NCBI GenBank assembly: GCA_016292515.1
Contig: JAEDIJ010000006.1
Coordinates: 1-64,000 of the forward strand
Length of the DNA: 64,000 nt
Direction: 5' to 3'
DNA from: Victivallaceae bacterium
GTDB lineage: Bacteria > Verrucomicrobiota > Lentisphaeria > Victivallales > Victivallaceae
Shown here: one piece after another, positions 40,254-48,826 of the stretch
How the letters are laid out: every line of letters begins with the position of its first letter
Position numbering within the stretch: the first letter of the stretch is position 1
Notes under the pieces: model-generated
What the model saw: the letters and a program-made list of their open reading frames with translations, nothing else
What the model was told of the DNA's origin: nothing
The model's database searches: none
Translations under genes and position numbers: made by a program

Positions 40254-41894
40254 ATGGCAACGAAAAAAACGAAAACGACTGAAACGAAACCCGAAAAATT
40301 GACCGCGCCCGCCAAAAAGGCGGCGGAAAAGAAACCCGCGGTGAAAAAAGTCGAAAAGCCCGCTCCGGTCAAGGCCGCCCCCGCCAAGGCGGAGAAAAAA
40401 GCCCCGGTGAAAGCCGTCGCGGCAAAAAAGAGCGCGCCCAAAGCCGCGCCCAAGGCGGAAAAAGTGGAAAAAGCAACTCCTGCCAAAAAAGTTGCGGAAA
40501 AGGCACCTGCGGTGAAAAAAGTCGAAAAACCCGCTCCGATCAAGGCCGCCCCCGCCAAGGCGGAGAAAAAAGCCCCGGTGAAAACCGTCGCGGCAAAAAA
40601 GAGCGCGCCCAAAGCCGCGCCCAAGGCGGAAAAAGTGGAAAAAGCAACTCCTGCCAAAAAAGTTGCGGAAAAGGCACCTGCGGTGAAAAAAGTCGAAAAA
40701 CCCGCTCCGATCAAGGCCGCCCCCGCCAAGGCGGAGAAAAAAGTTCCGGTGAAAACCGTCGCGGAAAAGGGCAAATTGATCGATTTCACCGAAACGGAAC
40801 TTGAAGAGACGGAAAACGATGCCGACGATGAGGTCGTGAGCGCGGCTCCGACGCTTCGCCGTAAACTTGTCATCAAAAAAGTTTTTGCGCCTCCCGTCAA
40901 ATTCATCCCGCGGACGGAAACGGTCGAGGACGAAGCGGAATCGCGACACCACAAAGAGGCGGTCGCCGAGGAAACCACCCGGATCCGCACGAAAAAGGAA
41001 AAAGATTCCGCCCGCAAAAGCGCGTTGGAAGCGCGCGCCACGCTCGGTACCAAAAACGACACGATGAAAGTCTATATGAGCGAGATCGCCCGGATCCCGC
41101 TCGTCAATAAAAAAGAGGAAGCGGAACTTGCCGATGCCATTCACGGCGGCGATGACGACCGTCACGAAGACGCACGCACGACCCTGATCAAGGCGAACTT
41201 GCGTCTCGTCGTCAAGATCGCGCACGATTTCAAGGGGCTCGGTCTGCCGCTTCTCGACCTCATCAGCGAGGGCAACATCGGTCTGATGCGCGCGGTGGAA
41301 AAATTCGATCCCACCAAGGGCGCGAAATTCAGCAGTTATGCCGCCTGGTGGATCAAGCAGTCGATGCGCCGCGCTCTGGCGAATCAGAGCCGGACGATCC
41401 GTATTCCCGTGCAGAGCGCCGGCAAGATCAACAAGATCAAGACGGTGCGGATGCGTCTCACCGAGGAACTCGGCCGCGAACCGAGCGATGCGGAAATCGC
41501 CGAACATCTGGATTTCAGCGAACGCACCGTTGCCGGTCTGCGTCTGGCGGATCTGCGGACGATCTCCCTGCACGACCCGATCCAGCAGGGCGAAGAGGGG
41601 GAATTTCAGGACATCATTCCCGACCGTCACGCGATGACGCCGGATCAGATCATCGGCGACGTGGAATCGGTTTTCCGGTTGCTTGATCTGCTCGACAAAC
41701 TGGAAGAGCGCGAGCGCAAAATTCTTGAAATGCGTTTCGGTCTGCGCGGCAACCGGCCGCTGACGTTGGAGGAAGTCAGTCAGGAGATCGGGCGCACCCG
41801 CGAGCGCGTGCGCCAGATCCAGAATCAGGCGTTGACCAAACTCAAACGTCTGTTGCAGGATGAAGCGGGTTTTTCCGGAGAGAAAGAAGAATAA
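40254..41894 (+). CDS. rpoD: Sigma-70 factor with histone-H1-like repeat N-terminus
   Basis: This 546-residue protein is a group 1/2 sigma-70: a region 1.2/2 start at about 272 (NDTMKVYMSEIARIPLVNKK), 2.2-2.4 (LLDLISEGNIGLMRAVEKFD; YAAWWIKQSMRRALANQ then TIRIPVQ near 361-385), region 3, and region 4.2 (LTLEEVSQEIGRTRERVRQI, about 502). Region 1.1 is absent. Residues 1-175 are instead Lys/Ala/Pro-rich repeats (VKKVEKPAPVKAAPAKAEKK), 57 residues per unit, like histone H1 or AlgP tails, then an acidic linker. AAGGAG precedes the ATG. It may be the primary sigma of this organism, but another rpoD could exist elsewhere, so the symbol is provisional. Confidence 0.85.
   Translation: MATKKTKTTETKPEKLTAPAKKAAEKKPAVKKVEKPAPVKAAPAKAEKKAPVKAVAAKKSAPKAAPKAEKVEKATPAKKVAEKAPAVKKVEKPAPIKAAPAKAEKKAPVKTVAAKKSAPKAAPKAEKVEKATPAKKVAEKAPAVKKVEKPAPIKAAPAKAEKKVPVKTVAEKGKLIDFTETELEETENDADDEVVSAAPTLRRKLVIKKVFAPPVKFIPRTETVEDEAESRHHKEAVAEETTRIRTKKEKDSARKSALEARATLGTKNDTMKVYMSEIARIPLVNKKEEAELADAIHGGDDDRHEDARTTLIKANLRLVVKIAHDFKGLGLPLLDLISEGNIGLMRAVEKFDPTKGAKFSSYAAWWIKQSMRRALANQSRTIRIPVQSAGKINKIKTVRMRLTEELGREPSDAEIAEHLDFSERTVAGLRLADLRTISLHDPIQQGEEGEFQDIIPDRHAMTPDQIIGDVESVFRLLDLLDKLEERERKILEMRFGLRGNRPLTLEEVSQEIGRTRERVRQIQNQALTKLKRLLQDEAGFSGEKEE
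40341..40775 (+). repeat. 171-bp tandem repeats inside the sigma-factor gene
   Basis: Units start at 40341, 40512 and 40683 (171 bases apart, third copy partial). They are nearly identical at DNA level, so the duplications are recent and the copy number is probably variable between strains. Confidence 0.9.
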
Positions 41895-41911
41895 AATAAG
41901 GATTGACGGTT

Positions 41912-42205
41912 ATGAAAGAGATCACGATTTTTTGTCCGATTTACGCCGCGCCCGGCAAAAAAGACGCTTTGCGTGAAGCGTTGAAAAGTCTGGCGGCAAA
42001 AACGCAAAAGGAAAACGGCAATATCTGCTACCGTCCGCACGAAGCGACGACGGAGGAAAACAAATTTATGATCTACGAGCAGTGGCGCGATCAGGCGGCG
42101 CTCGATCATCATATGCAGCAGGATTATCTGGTGGAGTTCCTCGCGGACAAAGCGGGATTGCTCGCGGACGAGATCCGCGGCACGATCTGCGAGGAAATGA
42201 AATAA
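41912..42205 (+). CDS. Antibiotic-biosynthesis-monooxygenase (ABM) fold protein
   Basis: This 97-residue protein has the dimeric alpha-beta barrel pattern of YgiN/ABM proteins: ITIFCPIYAAPGKKDALREA, NICYRPHEATTEENKFMIYE, QWRDQAALDHHMQQ. Family members oxidise quinol-like or small aromatic substrates; this one lacks clues to substrate. It follows the sigma-factor stop by 17 bases and is probably co-transcribed. The ATG at 41912 follows AAGGA; an in-frame TTG upstream (41903) is less likely. Confidence 0.82.
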   Translation: MKEITIFCPIYAAPGKKDALREALKSLAAKTQKENGNICYRPHEATTEENKFMIYEQWRDQAALDHHMQQDYLVEFLADKAGLLADEIRGTICEEMK

Positions 42206-42211
42206 AAGGTT

Positions 42212-43873
42212 TTACAAATCCACCGGACGATGCACGTCAACGACTTTGGCGTCAAAGAGTTCCGCGGTTTCGGCGATGTCGGTTTCCGACATCGCCTTTT
42301 TTAATGCCTCGGGATCGAGGGAAAGGATACTCTGACGTTGTCTTGTGTGCTCCTGCGGCGCCAGACGGTCTTGCGCGTCCGGCGTCGCGGCGGCGGCCGT
42401 TTCCGGTGCGGAGTCCGTGGAGTTGTCTTCATCCGCGGCGTCGTTTTCCAAAGCGGCAACCGACATTTTTTCCGCCGCAGGCGGAAGTTTTTCGGGAATG
42501 CATTCCTCTTTGGATTCCGGAGGAAGAGGCGTTTCAACAGGCGCAGGGGAGGGTGCGGCGTGTTCTTCCGGCTCCTCGTCGACGACGATTTCCGCTTCCG
42601 GCGGGATCGCGGGCAATTCCGGCTCTTTCACCGCGGGTTTTTCCGGCAGAGGTTCGGGAAAAGCCGCAAGCGCCGCGGGTTTTCCCGTCGGCAACGTGTC
42701 GAGAAATTTCAATTCGCCCGCCGTGCGCAGTTGATTGAGCCGCGCCAGTACGTCTTCGATGCGCACGGCGTGGGCTTCGTGCATCGCTTTGAGCAAAAGC
42801 GTTTCCAGATAGATCTGCTTGTTGACTGCTTCGTGCAAAACGCGGCCGACGCCGGAAAGGATTTCCAGTAAGATGCGCAGTGTTTCCGCCGGAGCCGCCT
42901 TGGCGATCGCCGTGTCGCGCGCGATGATCTCGTCGCTTTCGTCAAGCACTTCGGCGGGATTGCGCAACAACTGGCACAACTGGATCGCGCGCAGTGATTC
43001 CAAAAGATCTTCAAAAAGCGTTTCCAGATTTTTTCCGCGTTTGCTCTGCTGATTGATCAACTTGATCATATCGCCCGGCTGATTGAGCAAAAGCGCGCGG
43101 ATCAGACTTTCCAATTCGTTGCGGTCGGTCAAGCCGAAAAGCGACCGCACCTGATCCGCCGAGATCGCGCGTCCGGAACCGTCGGCAAAAAAGGCGATCA
43201 CCTGATCGAGCAGAGACTGCGCGTCGCGCATTCCGCCCTCGCCGGAACGGGCGATCGCGCCGAGCGCTTCGGCGTCGATGGCGATCTTTTCCGTTTCGCA
43301 GATGAGTTTCAGCCGTTCGGCGATCAGCCGCGTCGGGATCGGTTGCAGATCAAAACGCTGACAGCGCGACAGAATGGTCGGCAACACGAGGTGGACTTCC
43401 GTCGTCGCAAAGATGAATTTGACGTGCGACGGGGGTTCTTCGACCGTTTTCAGCAAAACGTTCCACGCCGCGTTGGAAAGCATGTGGACTTCGTCGATGA
43501 TGTAAATTTTGTACTTGCCGCCGACGGGGCGCGTCAGGACTTCTTCCGCGAGGGTGCGCATTCCCGCCGCGCTGTTGCGGCTGGCGGCGTCGATCTCGAT
43601 GATGTCGAGACTGCGCTCCTCGGCGATGGCTTGACAACTGGCGCATTTGCAGCAGGGCTCGCCGTTTTCCGGGTGTTCGCAGTTGAGTGCCTTGGCAAAA
43701 ATACGCGCAAGCGTCGTTTTGCCGATGCCGCGCGAGCCGACAAAGAGATAAGCGTGGGCGGTGCGTCCGGAAATGATCGCGTTGAGCAATGTGCGCACGA
43801 CGTGCTGTTGACCGACGACGTCGGCAAACGTCTGCGGCCGCCATTTGCGGGCGATGACCTGATATTCGCTCAT
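42212..43873 (-). CDS. dnaX: DNA polymerase III subunit gamma/tau
   Basis: This 553-residue clamp-loader ATPase has Walker A FVGSRGIGKTTLARIFAKAL (residues about 43-62), a zinc module (C...CCKCASC), Walker B with DEVHMLSNAAWNVLLKTVEE, sensor 1 FIFATTEVHLV, and the clamp-loader domain III. The C-terminal 190 residues (about 360 on) are Pro/Glu-rich and low complexity, like the tau tail, which in other bacteria binds DnaB and the polymerase. I see no obvious slippery A-run for a gamma frameshift. The ATG at 43873 overlaps the rph stop (ATGA); the longer reading is inside rph. Confidence 0.94.
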   Translation of the reverse strand: MSEYQVIARKWRPQTFADVVGQQHVVRTLLNAIISGRTAHAYLFVGSRGIGKTTLARIFAKALNCEHPENGEPCCKCASCQAIAEERSLDIIEIDAASRNSAAGMRTLAEEVLTRPVGGKYKIYIIDEVHMLSNAAWNVLLKTVEEPPSHVKFIFATTEVHLVLPTILSRCQRFDLQPIPTRLIAERLKLICETEKIAIDAEALGAIARSGEGGMRDAQSLLDQVIAFFADGSGRAISADQVRSLFGLTDRNELESLIRALLLNQPGDMIKLINQQSKRGKNLETLFEDLLESLRAIQLCQLLRNPAEVLDESDEIIARDTAIAKAAPAETLRILLEILSGVGRVLHEAVNKQIYLETLLLKAMHEAHAVRIEDVLARLNQLRTAGELKFLDTLPTGKPAALAAFPEPLPEKPAVKEPELPAIPPEAEIVVDEEPEEHAAPSPAPVETPLPPESKEECIPEKLPPAAEKMSVAALENDAADEDNSTDSAPETAAAATPDAQDRLAPQEHTRQRQSILSLDPEALKKAMSETDIAETAELFDAKVVDVHRPVDL

Positions 43874-44592
43874 TTGCTTTGCTCCAACGCTTCGCGCTGT
43901 TTGGCAAAAATCTGTTTCAACCCGCATTCCGCGAGGTCGAGCAATTCGTCAAGGCGGCGGCGGTCAAAGGGATTGTGCTCCGCCGTGCCCTGAACTTCGA
44001 TCAGTTTGCCGGATTCGGTCATAATGACATTCATATCGACTTCGGCGGAGGAATCCTCCTCGTAGCAGAGGTCGAGCATCGCTTCGCCGCGGACGATCCC
44101 GACGCTGACGGCGGCGACAAGTTCTTTGAAAGGCGTTTCATTTTGCGGATAAAGCCGCTTGCAGCCGAGCGCGAGTGCGAGCGCGCCCGCCGTGATGCCC
44201 GCGCAACGGGTACCGCCGTCGGCGTCGAGGACGTCGCAATCGATGTAGACGGTCTTTTCGCCGAGTTTTTGCAAGTCGGCCGCCATCCGGAGCGAACGGC
44301 CGATCAGCCGCTGGATCTCGACGGTGCGTCCGCCCTGCTTGCCCTGCGAAGCCTCGCGTTTCATTCTTTCTCCGGTGGAAGCGGGGAGCATCCCGTATTC
44401 GCAGGTGATCCAGCCGCCGGGGACTTTTTGCGCTTTCATCCAGCCGGGGACTTTGTCGTCAAAGGTCGCGGCGGCGACGACGTGGGTGTTGCCGCAACAA
44501 AGCAGTGCGGAACCTGCGGGGTGACGCATAAAATCAAGAGTGAAATTCCAAGGGCGCAATTCGTCGTTGGCACGGCCGTCAATTCTGGACAT
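43870..44592 (-). CDS. rph: Ribonuclease PH
   Basis: This 240-residue phosphorolytic 3'-5' exoribonuclease trims tRNA 3' ends and rRNA. Motifs: MSRIDGRANDELRPW, GNTHVVAAATFDDKVP, TCEYGMLPASTGERMKREAS, RTVEIQRLIGRSLRM, IDCDVLDADGGTRCAGITAG (phosphate-binding region) and EVDMNVIMTESGKLIEVQGT. All are typical. It is directly upstream of and translationally coupled to dnaX. The SRP RNA gene lies 37 bases further upstream. Confidence 0.95.
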   Translation of the reverse strand: MSRIDGRANDELRPWNFTLDFMRHPAGSALLCCGNTHVVAAATFDDKVPGWMKAQKVPGGWITCEYGMLPASTGERMKREASQGKQGGRTVEIQRLIGRSLRMAADLQKLGEKTVYIDCDVLDADGGTRCAGITAGALALALGCKRLYPQNETPFKELVAAVSVGIVRGEAMLDLCYEEDSSAEVDMNVIMTESGKLIEVQGTAEHNPFDRRRLDELLDLAECGLKQIFAKQREALEQSK

Positions 44593-44629
44593 CTGCGGGA
44601 TTCCTTTGCTCTAAAAACATATAAAAAGA

Positions 44630-44738
44630 GCCGCCGGAGCAGATTGCCCGTGGCCTGTCAAAAGGTGCGTAGGGCTGCTTGGTTCCCCACCTGACCCGGT
44701 TGGCATTTTTGACAACGCACGAGGTCCACCCCGGCGGC
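44630..44738 (-). ncRNA. ffs: Signal recognition particle RNA (small 4.5S-type)
   Basis: Read on the minus strand, GCCGCCGG at the start pairs with CCGGCGGC at the end, and the conserved apical domain is present: CCGGGTCAGGTGGGGAACCA then AGCAGCCC, matching the SRP consensus (GGUCAGG, a GGAA tetraloop, asymmetric AGCAGCC loop). It is about 109 bases, the short type without an Alu domain. T-rich sequence follows (44620-44629). It sits between accD and rph. Confidence 0.92.
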
Positions 44739-44751
44739 AAAAGTTAACATA

Positions 44752-45594
44752 TCACTGTTTTTGGAAAAAATCAAGCAAAGTCGACAATTCTTTGCGCAGA
44801 TTTTTGCGTTCGACGATGCGGTCGATCAGACCTTTCTGCAAAAGGAATTCCGCAGTCTGGAAGCCTTCGGGCAAACGCGCCTTGGTGGTTTCCTGGATCA
44901 CGCGGGGACCGGCGAAACCGATCATTGCGCCGGGTTCGGCGAGAATGACGTCGGCGACCGTCGCGAAACTTGCCGTAACTCCGCCGTAGGTCGGATCGGT
45001 CAATATCGCGATGTAGGGCAATCCCGTTTCGGCGAGCCGCTGGGCGGCACCGCAGGTTTTCGCCATCTGCATCAGACTTAAAATGCCCTCCTGCATCCGC
45101 GCGCCGCCGGAAGCGGTCACCATAACGGCGGGGATTTTTTTCTTCAACGCCGTTTCAAAGAGCCGCGTGATCTTTTCGCCGACGACGGAGCCCATCGAGG
45201 CGCCCATAAAGCGGAAGTCCATCACGCCGAGCATAAAGGGACGCTGATCCAAAGTCGCTTTGCCGCAGATGACGGCATCGTTCAAACGGGATTTTTCCTG
45301 ACTTTCCGCGATGCGGGCGGAGTATTGCTTGGAGTCTTTGAAAGAAAGCACGTCGACCGAAGTCAATTCGGCGTCGATCTCCTGAAACGACCCCTCGTCG
45401 GTCAACATTTTGATCCTCGCTTCCGCCGAGAGCGGGAAATAAAAATTGCAGTTCCAGCAGACATTAGAATTGTCCGCAAGACGATCGGTATAGAGCGTGT
45501 GACCGCATTTTTTGCATTTGACCCAGGAGCCTTCCGGGATCACCATCTTGTGCTCCCCCGGCTTGGGAATACGCTGTCCGCCAAAAAGAGGCAT
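44752..45594 (-). CDS. accD: Acetyl-CoA carboxylase carboxyltransferase subunit beta
   Basis: This 280-residue subunit carries biotin carboxyl transfer in fatty-acid synthesis with AccA. The N-terminal zinc finger CKKCGHTLYTDRL...CWNCNFYFPLS (residues about 27-52), then MGASMGSVVGEKITRLFETA, MVTASGGARMQEGILSLMQM and TDPTYGGVTASFATVADVIL, GFAGPRVIQETTKARLPEGF are all AccD signatures. No other acc gene is near. Malonyl-CoA supply links it to the FabZ-like and thioesterase genes. Confidence 0.95.
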   Translation of the reverse strand: MPLFGGQRIPKPGEHKMVIPEGSWVKCKKCGHTLYTDRLADNSNVCWNCNFYFPLSAEARIKMLTDEGSFQEIDAELTSVDVLSFKDSKQYSARIAESQEKSRLNDAVICGKATLDQRPFMLGVMDFRFMGASMGSVVGEKITRLFETALKKKIPAVMVTASGGARMQEGILSLMQMAKTCGAAQRLAETGLPYIAILTDPTYGGVTASFATVADVILAEPGAMIGFAGPRVIQETTKARLPEGFQTAEFLLQKGLIDRIVERKNLRKELSTLLDFFQKQ

Positions 45595-45646
45595 AACTTA
45601 ACTCCTTTGCTGCATTTCCTTATAATATAACCGCATTTCGCTTTTT

Positions 45647-45675
45647 TTGCAATCTTTCCCTTTTGGCGTTATATT
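45647..45675 (+). promoter_or_regulatory. Promoter for the ferredoxin-nitroreductase gene
   Basis: TTGCAA (45647-45652), a 17-base spacer and TATATT (45670-45675). Confidence 0.7.
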
Positions 45676-45696
45676 GTGAAAAAGAAAGGATGGACT

Positions 45697-46491
45697 ATGA
45701 TTATCATTGATATTGCAAAATGTACCGGTTGCTTCCAATGCGTTGACGACTGCATCGTCAAAGTGTTGCGGAGAGGGGAAAAACATCCCGTCATCCCGAG
45801 AGAGAATGAAAAATTCTGCATTCATTGCCAACATTGCCTCGCCGTCTGTCCGGAGGGCGCAATTTCGGTTGACGGCGTGACGCCCGAAATGATCTCTCCC
45901 GCGGGGCAGGGGGCGACGCCCGAAGCGATGCTTTCGACGCTCCGCAACCGCCGGAGCATCCGTCAATTCAAAGCGCAGGAAGTCGATGACGCGACGCTGG
46001 AAAAATTGACCGACGCGCTGCGTTATTCGCCGACGGGATGTAACGATCACCGTCTGAAATTTGCCGTCGTGAAAAGCCGCGCCGAAATGGATGCGTTTCG
46101 CGCGATCAACCGCAAACAGTTGAATTTTCTGATCAAAAGCGGACTCTTGAAAATCTTTTATCCTCGAATCAGCCGCTATCTTGATGATCTCGATCACGAT
46201 CTCGTCTTTCGCGGCGCGCCGCATATGATCGTCGCGTTGACTCCGAAAAACGCGCCTTGCGCCGCCGTCGATCCCGTCATTGCGCTGGAAGAGTTTGAAC
46301 TCTACGCGCAGACGTTCGGTATCGGCTGTTGCTGGTGCGGTTTTGCCGTTTACGCGATCAATTGCAGCCGGGCGATGAAAAAACTTCTCGCCATTCCCCG
46401 CGGATACCGCGTCGGCTACGCGCTCCTTTTCGGCTACCCCGCCGTCACCTATCATCGCAGTACGTTGCCGGAAAAAGCGGAGATCCTGTAA
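45697..46491 (+). CDS. Ferredoxin-nitroreductase fusion protein
   Basis: This 264-residue protein has an N-terminal 2[4Fe-4S] ferredoxin domain (KCTGCFQCVDDCIVK and FCIHCQHCLAVCPEGA, residues 7-55) fused to a nitroreductase FMN domain (LRNRRSIRQFKAQEVDDATL, DALRYSPTGCNDHRLKFAVV, FGIGCCWCGF). Such fusions reduce flavin substrates with electrons from the clusters; the natural substrate is unknown. The second Cys pair is slightly unusual (CIHCQHC then CPEG), still ferredoxin-like. The ATG at 45697 follows AAAGGATGG. Stands alone. Confidence 0.88.
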   Translation: MIIIDIAKCTGCFQCVDDCIVKVLRRGEKHPVIPRENEKFCIHCQHCLAVCPEGAISVDGVTPEMISPAGQGATPEAMLSTLRNRRSIRQFKAQEVDDATLEKLTDALRYSPTGCNDHRLKFAVVKSRAEMDAFRAINRKQLNFLIKSGLLKIFYPRISRYLDDLDHDLVFRGAPHMIVALTPKNAPCAAVDPVIALEEFELYAQTFGIGCCWCGFAVYAINCSRAMKKLLAIPRGYRVGYALLFGYPAVTYHRSTLPEKAEIL

Positions 46492-47044
46492 AAAAGGGGA
46501 AAACGCCAGTCAAACTCTCACGCCGGCGGGCGCGAAAGAAGCGTGACCAATAGGGAATTGTGGGACAATCACCTCTCATCACTGTTGTAAAGGGAGTTTT
46601 GTTGAGAAAAATAGGGAGGTGAGCGGAAATACCCAACGCACAAGGTGCAAGGAGGGGACAGCCGTTTATTTACGGCTTTCCCCTCCTTAACCACCCCTTT
46701 CCCCGTGCGACTGCAATCGTGGCGGATGTGGATGTTCCCCTTTTTTACTCCCATACGCCTGCGCTTCGTCGTCGCTTTACAAACCGTGCCGTCGCTTTGC
46801 TCCTGCTCGATTTGCCGCTCCTTCTCGCTCGCGGCTACCGTGCTCGTCTACGGTCGCTTGCGCAAACAACTGTTTGCGTATTTCCGCATTGCACGCAATG
46901 CGTAAAATCGCTCCCATCCGACTGCGCGCTCGTCGGCTACCGACTCGCATCCGACGGCAATCAAAACGTATGCGGTTTTTCTCTCATCTCTCATCTCTCA
47001 TAACTGAGCCAACGGCGGGGAGCGCGTCAGCGCGAAAAGCAAAG
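46492..47044. other. Intergenic region with hairpin and shared repeats
   Basis: No gene is supported. It holds a long hairpin (AAGGAGGGG with CCCCTCCTT, 46649-46688), GGGAATTGTGGGAC strings like those in the 36-kb element, and ATCTCTCATCTCTCATAACT followed by GAG (46986-47008), whose exact reverse complement occurs at 61057-61079. Small open frames on both strands have atypical composition and no ribosome sites. Confidence 0.5.
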
Positions 47045-47085
47045 AGGCTGAAAACTGATTTTCAATCAAGATTTCAGCCTTTTTG
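47045..47085 (+). terminator. Terminator-like hairpin before tRNA-Ser
   Basis: AGGCTGAAA (47045-47053) pairs with TTTCAGCCT (47072-47080), followed by T. It may end transcription of the nitroreductase or, read oppositely, of the tRNA. Confidence 0.55.
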
Positions 47086-47126
47086 CGACCAAGCGGGAAT
47101 TCTGAACGCCCGCGTCCTCTCAAAAA

Positions 47127-47216
47127 TGGCGGAGAGAGAGGGATTTGAACCCTCGATACCCGTGAGGGTATAACGATTTTCGAGACCGTCGCCTTCGACC
47201 GCTCAGCCATCTCTCC
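47127..47216 (-). tRNA. tRNA-Ser (CGA)
   Basis: The 7-bp acceptor GGAGAGA/TCTCTCC (47210-47216 with 47131-47137), D-arm GGCTGAGCGGTC, anticodon loop CTCGAAA (anticodon CGA, reading UCG), a long variable arm (TATACCCTCACGGGTAT) and T-arm GGTTCAAATCC are all visible. The discriminator G and CCA (47127-47129) are encoded. Confidence 0.95.
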
Positions 47217-47294
47217 GCTGCGGTATTGTTTAATATAGCGCACGTTTGATGAAAAATCAAATCCGAAATGCGTCGGATTTTATGAAAAATCGGC

Positions 47295-47323
47295 TTGAAA
47301 AGCATAGCGGGCGATGCTACATT
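47295..47323 (+). promoter_or_regulatory. Promoter for the cysS operon
   Basis: TTGAAA (47295-47300), a 17-base spacer and TACATT (47318-47323), 64 bases before the ATG. Confidence 0.65.
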
Positions 47324-47386
47324 TATGCAAATCACAATTTATGCGCGCGTGTGCGCATAGGGTAATCGTCAGTTTAATCAGGTTGA

Positions 47387-48805
47387 ATGATGAAAGAGTT
47401 GGAATTTTACAATACGTTGGAGCATCGCCAGATGCCGTTTCGTTCGCTGGTGCCGGGCAAAGTCGGGATGTATACCTGCGGCCCGACGGTCTATAATTTC
47501 GCGCATATCGGGAATTTCCGCGCTTATACGTTTGAAGATATTTTGCGCCGCACGCTGGAATACTTCGGTTTTGAGGTCAAACAGGTGATGAATTTGACCG
47601 ACGTCGATGACAAGACGATCCGGGATTCGCGAAAAGCGGGGATCCCGTTGCGGGATTTCACGCGCAAGTACAAGGATGCGTTTTTCGAGGACATCAAATT
47701 CCTCAACATCGAGCCTGCCGCGGTTTATCCGGCGGCGACCGAGCATATCCCGGAAATGATCGCGCTGATCCAGAAACTTTTTGACCGCGGTCTTGCCTAT
47801 CAGGCGGAAGACAAGTCGGTTTATTTCGCGATCGACAAATTTCCGAACTACGGCAAACTTGCCCGCATCGACCGCGACAATCAGCGCGCGGGGGTGCGCA
47901 TCAATACGGACGAATACGCCAAGGATTCAGTCGCCGATTTCGCTTTGTGGAAAGCGTGGGATGAAAACGACGGCGACGTCGTCTGGGATTCGCCGTGGGG
48001 CAAAGGGCGTCCGGGGTGGCATATCGAGTGCAGTGCGATGTCGAGCAAATATCTCGGCGAGGCATTCGATCTGCATACGGGCGGCATCGACAATATGTTT
48101 CCGCACCACGAGGACGAGATCGCGCAGAGCGAAGGCGCCAGCGGCAAAAAGTGGGTCAATTACTGGCTGCATTGCGAACACTTGATGGTCGGCGGCGAAA
48201 AGATGTCCAAAAGCCTCGGCAATTTCTACACGTTGCGCGATTTGAAAGCCAAGGGCTATACGGGGCGCGAGATCCGCTTCGTCCTGATCGGGGCGCATTA
48301 CCGCAAAAAACTCAACTTCACCTTTGAAGCACTCGCACAGGCGAGGGAAACCTTGCAGAAGTTCGACGATCTCTTTGCCCGGCTGAAAAAGATCGATCTC
48401 GCGGGCGACGGCGCGGAAGTCCTGGACGTGATCGACCGTTCCGACGCGGCGTTTGCCGATGCGATGGCGGACGACCTCAACATCGCCGGCGCGCTCGCCG
48501 TGCTTCACGAATTGATGCGCAACGCCAACCGGCTTGCCGACGAGGGAAAACTTTCCCAAGCGGGTGCGGAAAAACTGCTCGACCTTTTCCGGAAATTCGA
48601 CAAGATCTGCGGATGCCTCGCCGTCGATGCGGCGCGTGCCGAAGAAAGTTTCCCGGAGGAGATCGTCGCGCTTGCGGAAGCGCGCGTCGCGGCGCGCAAG
48701 GCGAAAAATTTTGCCGAAAGCGACCGTTTGCGCGACGAGATCGGCAAACTCGGCTTTTCGATCAAAGATCTGCCGGGCAACACCTATCAGTTGAAAAAGC
48801 TTTAA
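47387..48805 (+). CDS. cysS: Cysteinyl-tRNA synthetase
   Basis: This 472-residue class I enzyme charges tRNA-Cys. HIGH signature is GPTVYNFAHIGNFRAYTFED (residues about 29-48), zinc/Cys pocket residues in YTCGPTV and WHIECSAMSSKYLG...FPHHEDEIAQSE, and the KMSKS loop GGEKMSKSLGNFYTL. The C-terminal DALR-type helical domain completes it. Two adjacent ATGs begin the frame (47387 and 47390). First gene of a run in which all following genes are spaced by 21 bases or less or overlap: cysS, two pilT, thiL, tsaE, CPBP protease. Confidence 0.95.
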   Translation: MMKELEFYNTLEHRQMPFRSLVPGKVGMYTCGPTVYNFAHIGNFRAYTFEDILRRTLEYFGFEVKQVMNLTDVDDKTIRDSRKAGIPLRDFTRKYKDAFFEDIKFLNIEPAAVYPAATEHIPEMIALIQKLFDRGLAYQAEDKSVYFAIDKFPNYGKLARIDRDNQRAGVRINTDEYAKDSVADFALWKAWDENDGDVVWDSPWGKGRPGWHIECSAMSSKYLGEAFDLHTGGIDNMFPHHEDEIAQSEGASGKKWVNYWLHCEHLMVGGEKMSKSLGNFYTLRDLKAKGYTGREIRFVLIGAHYRKKLNFTFEALAQARETLQKFDDLFARLKKIDLAGDGAEVLDVIDRSDAAFADAMADDLNIAGALAVLHELMRNANRLADEGKLSQAGAEKLLDLFRKFDKICGCLAVDAARAEESFPEEIVALAEARVAARKAKNFAESDRLRDEIGKLGFSIKDLPGNTYQLKKL

Positions 48806-48826
48806 TCTCATACGGGAGAATCACTT

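Noticed and set aside
40341..40775. The 171-bp repeats as a CRISPR array or mobile repeat
   Set aside because: Units are contiguous, in frame and coding, with no spacers.
40032..41630. A 532-codon minus-strand Phe/Gly/Arg-rich repeat frame
   Set aside because: It mirrors the Lys/Ala repeats of the sigma gene.
46645..47003. Overlapping plus-strand frames before tRNA-Ser
   Set aside because: No ribosome site, different frames overlap, and the region contains shared intergenic strings.
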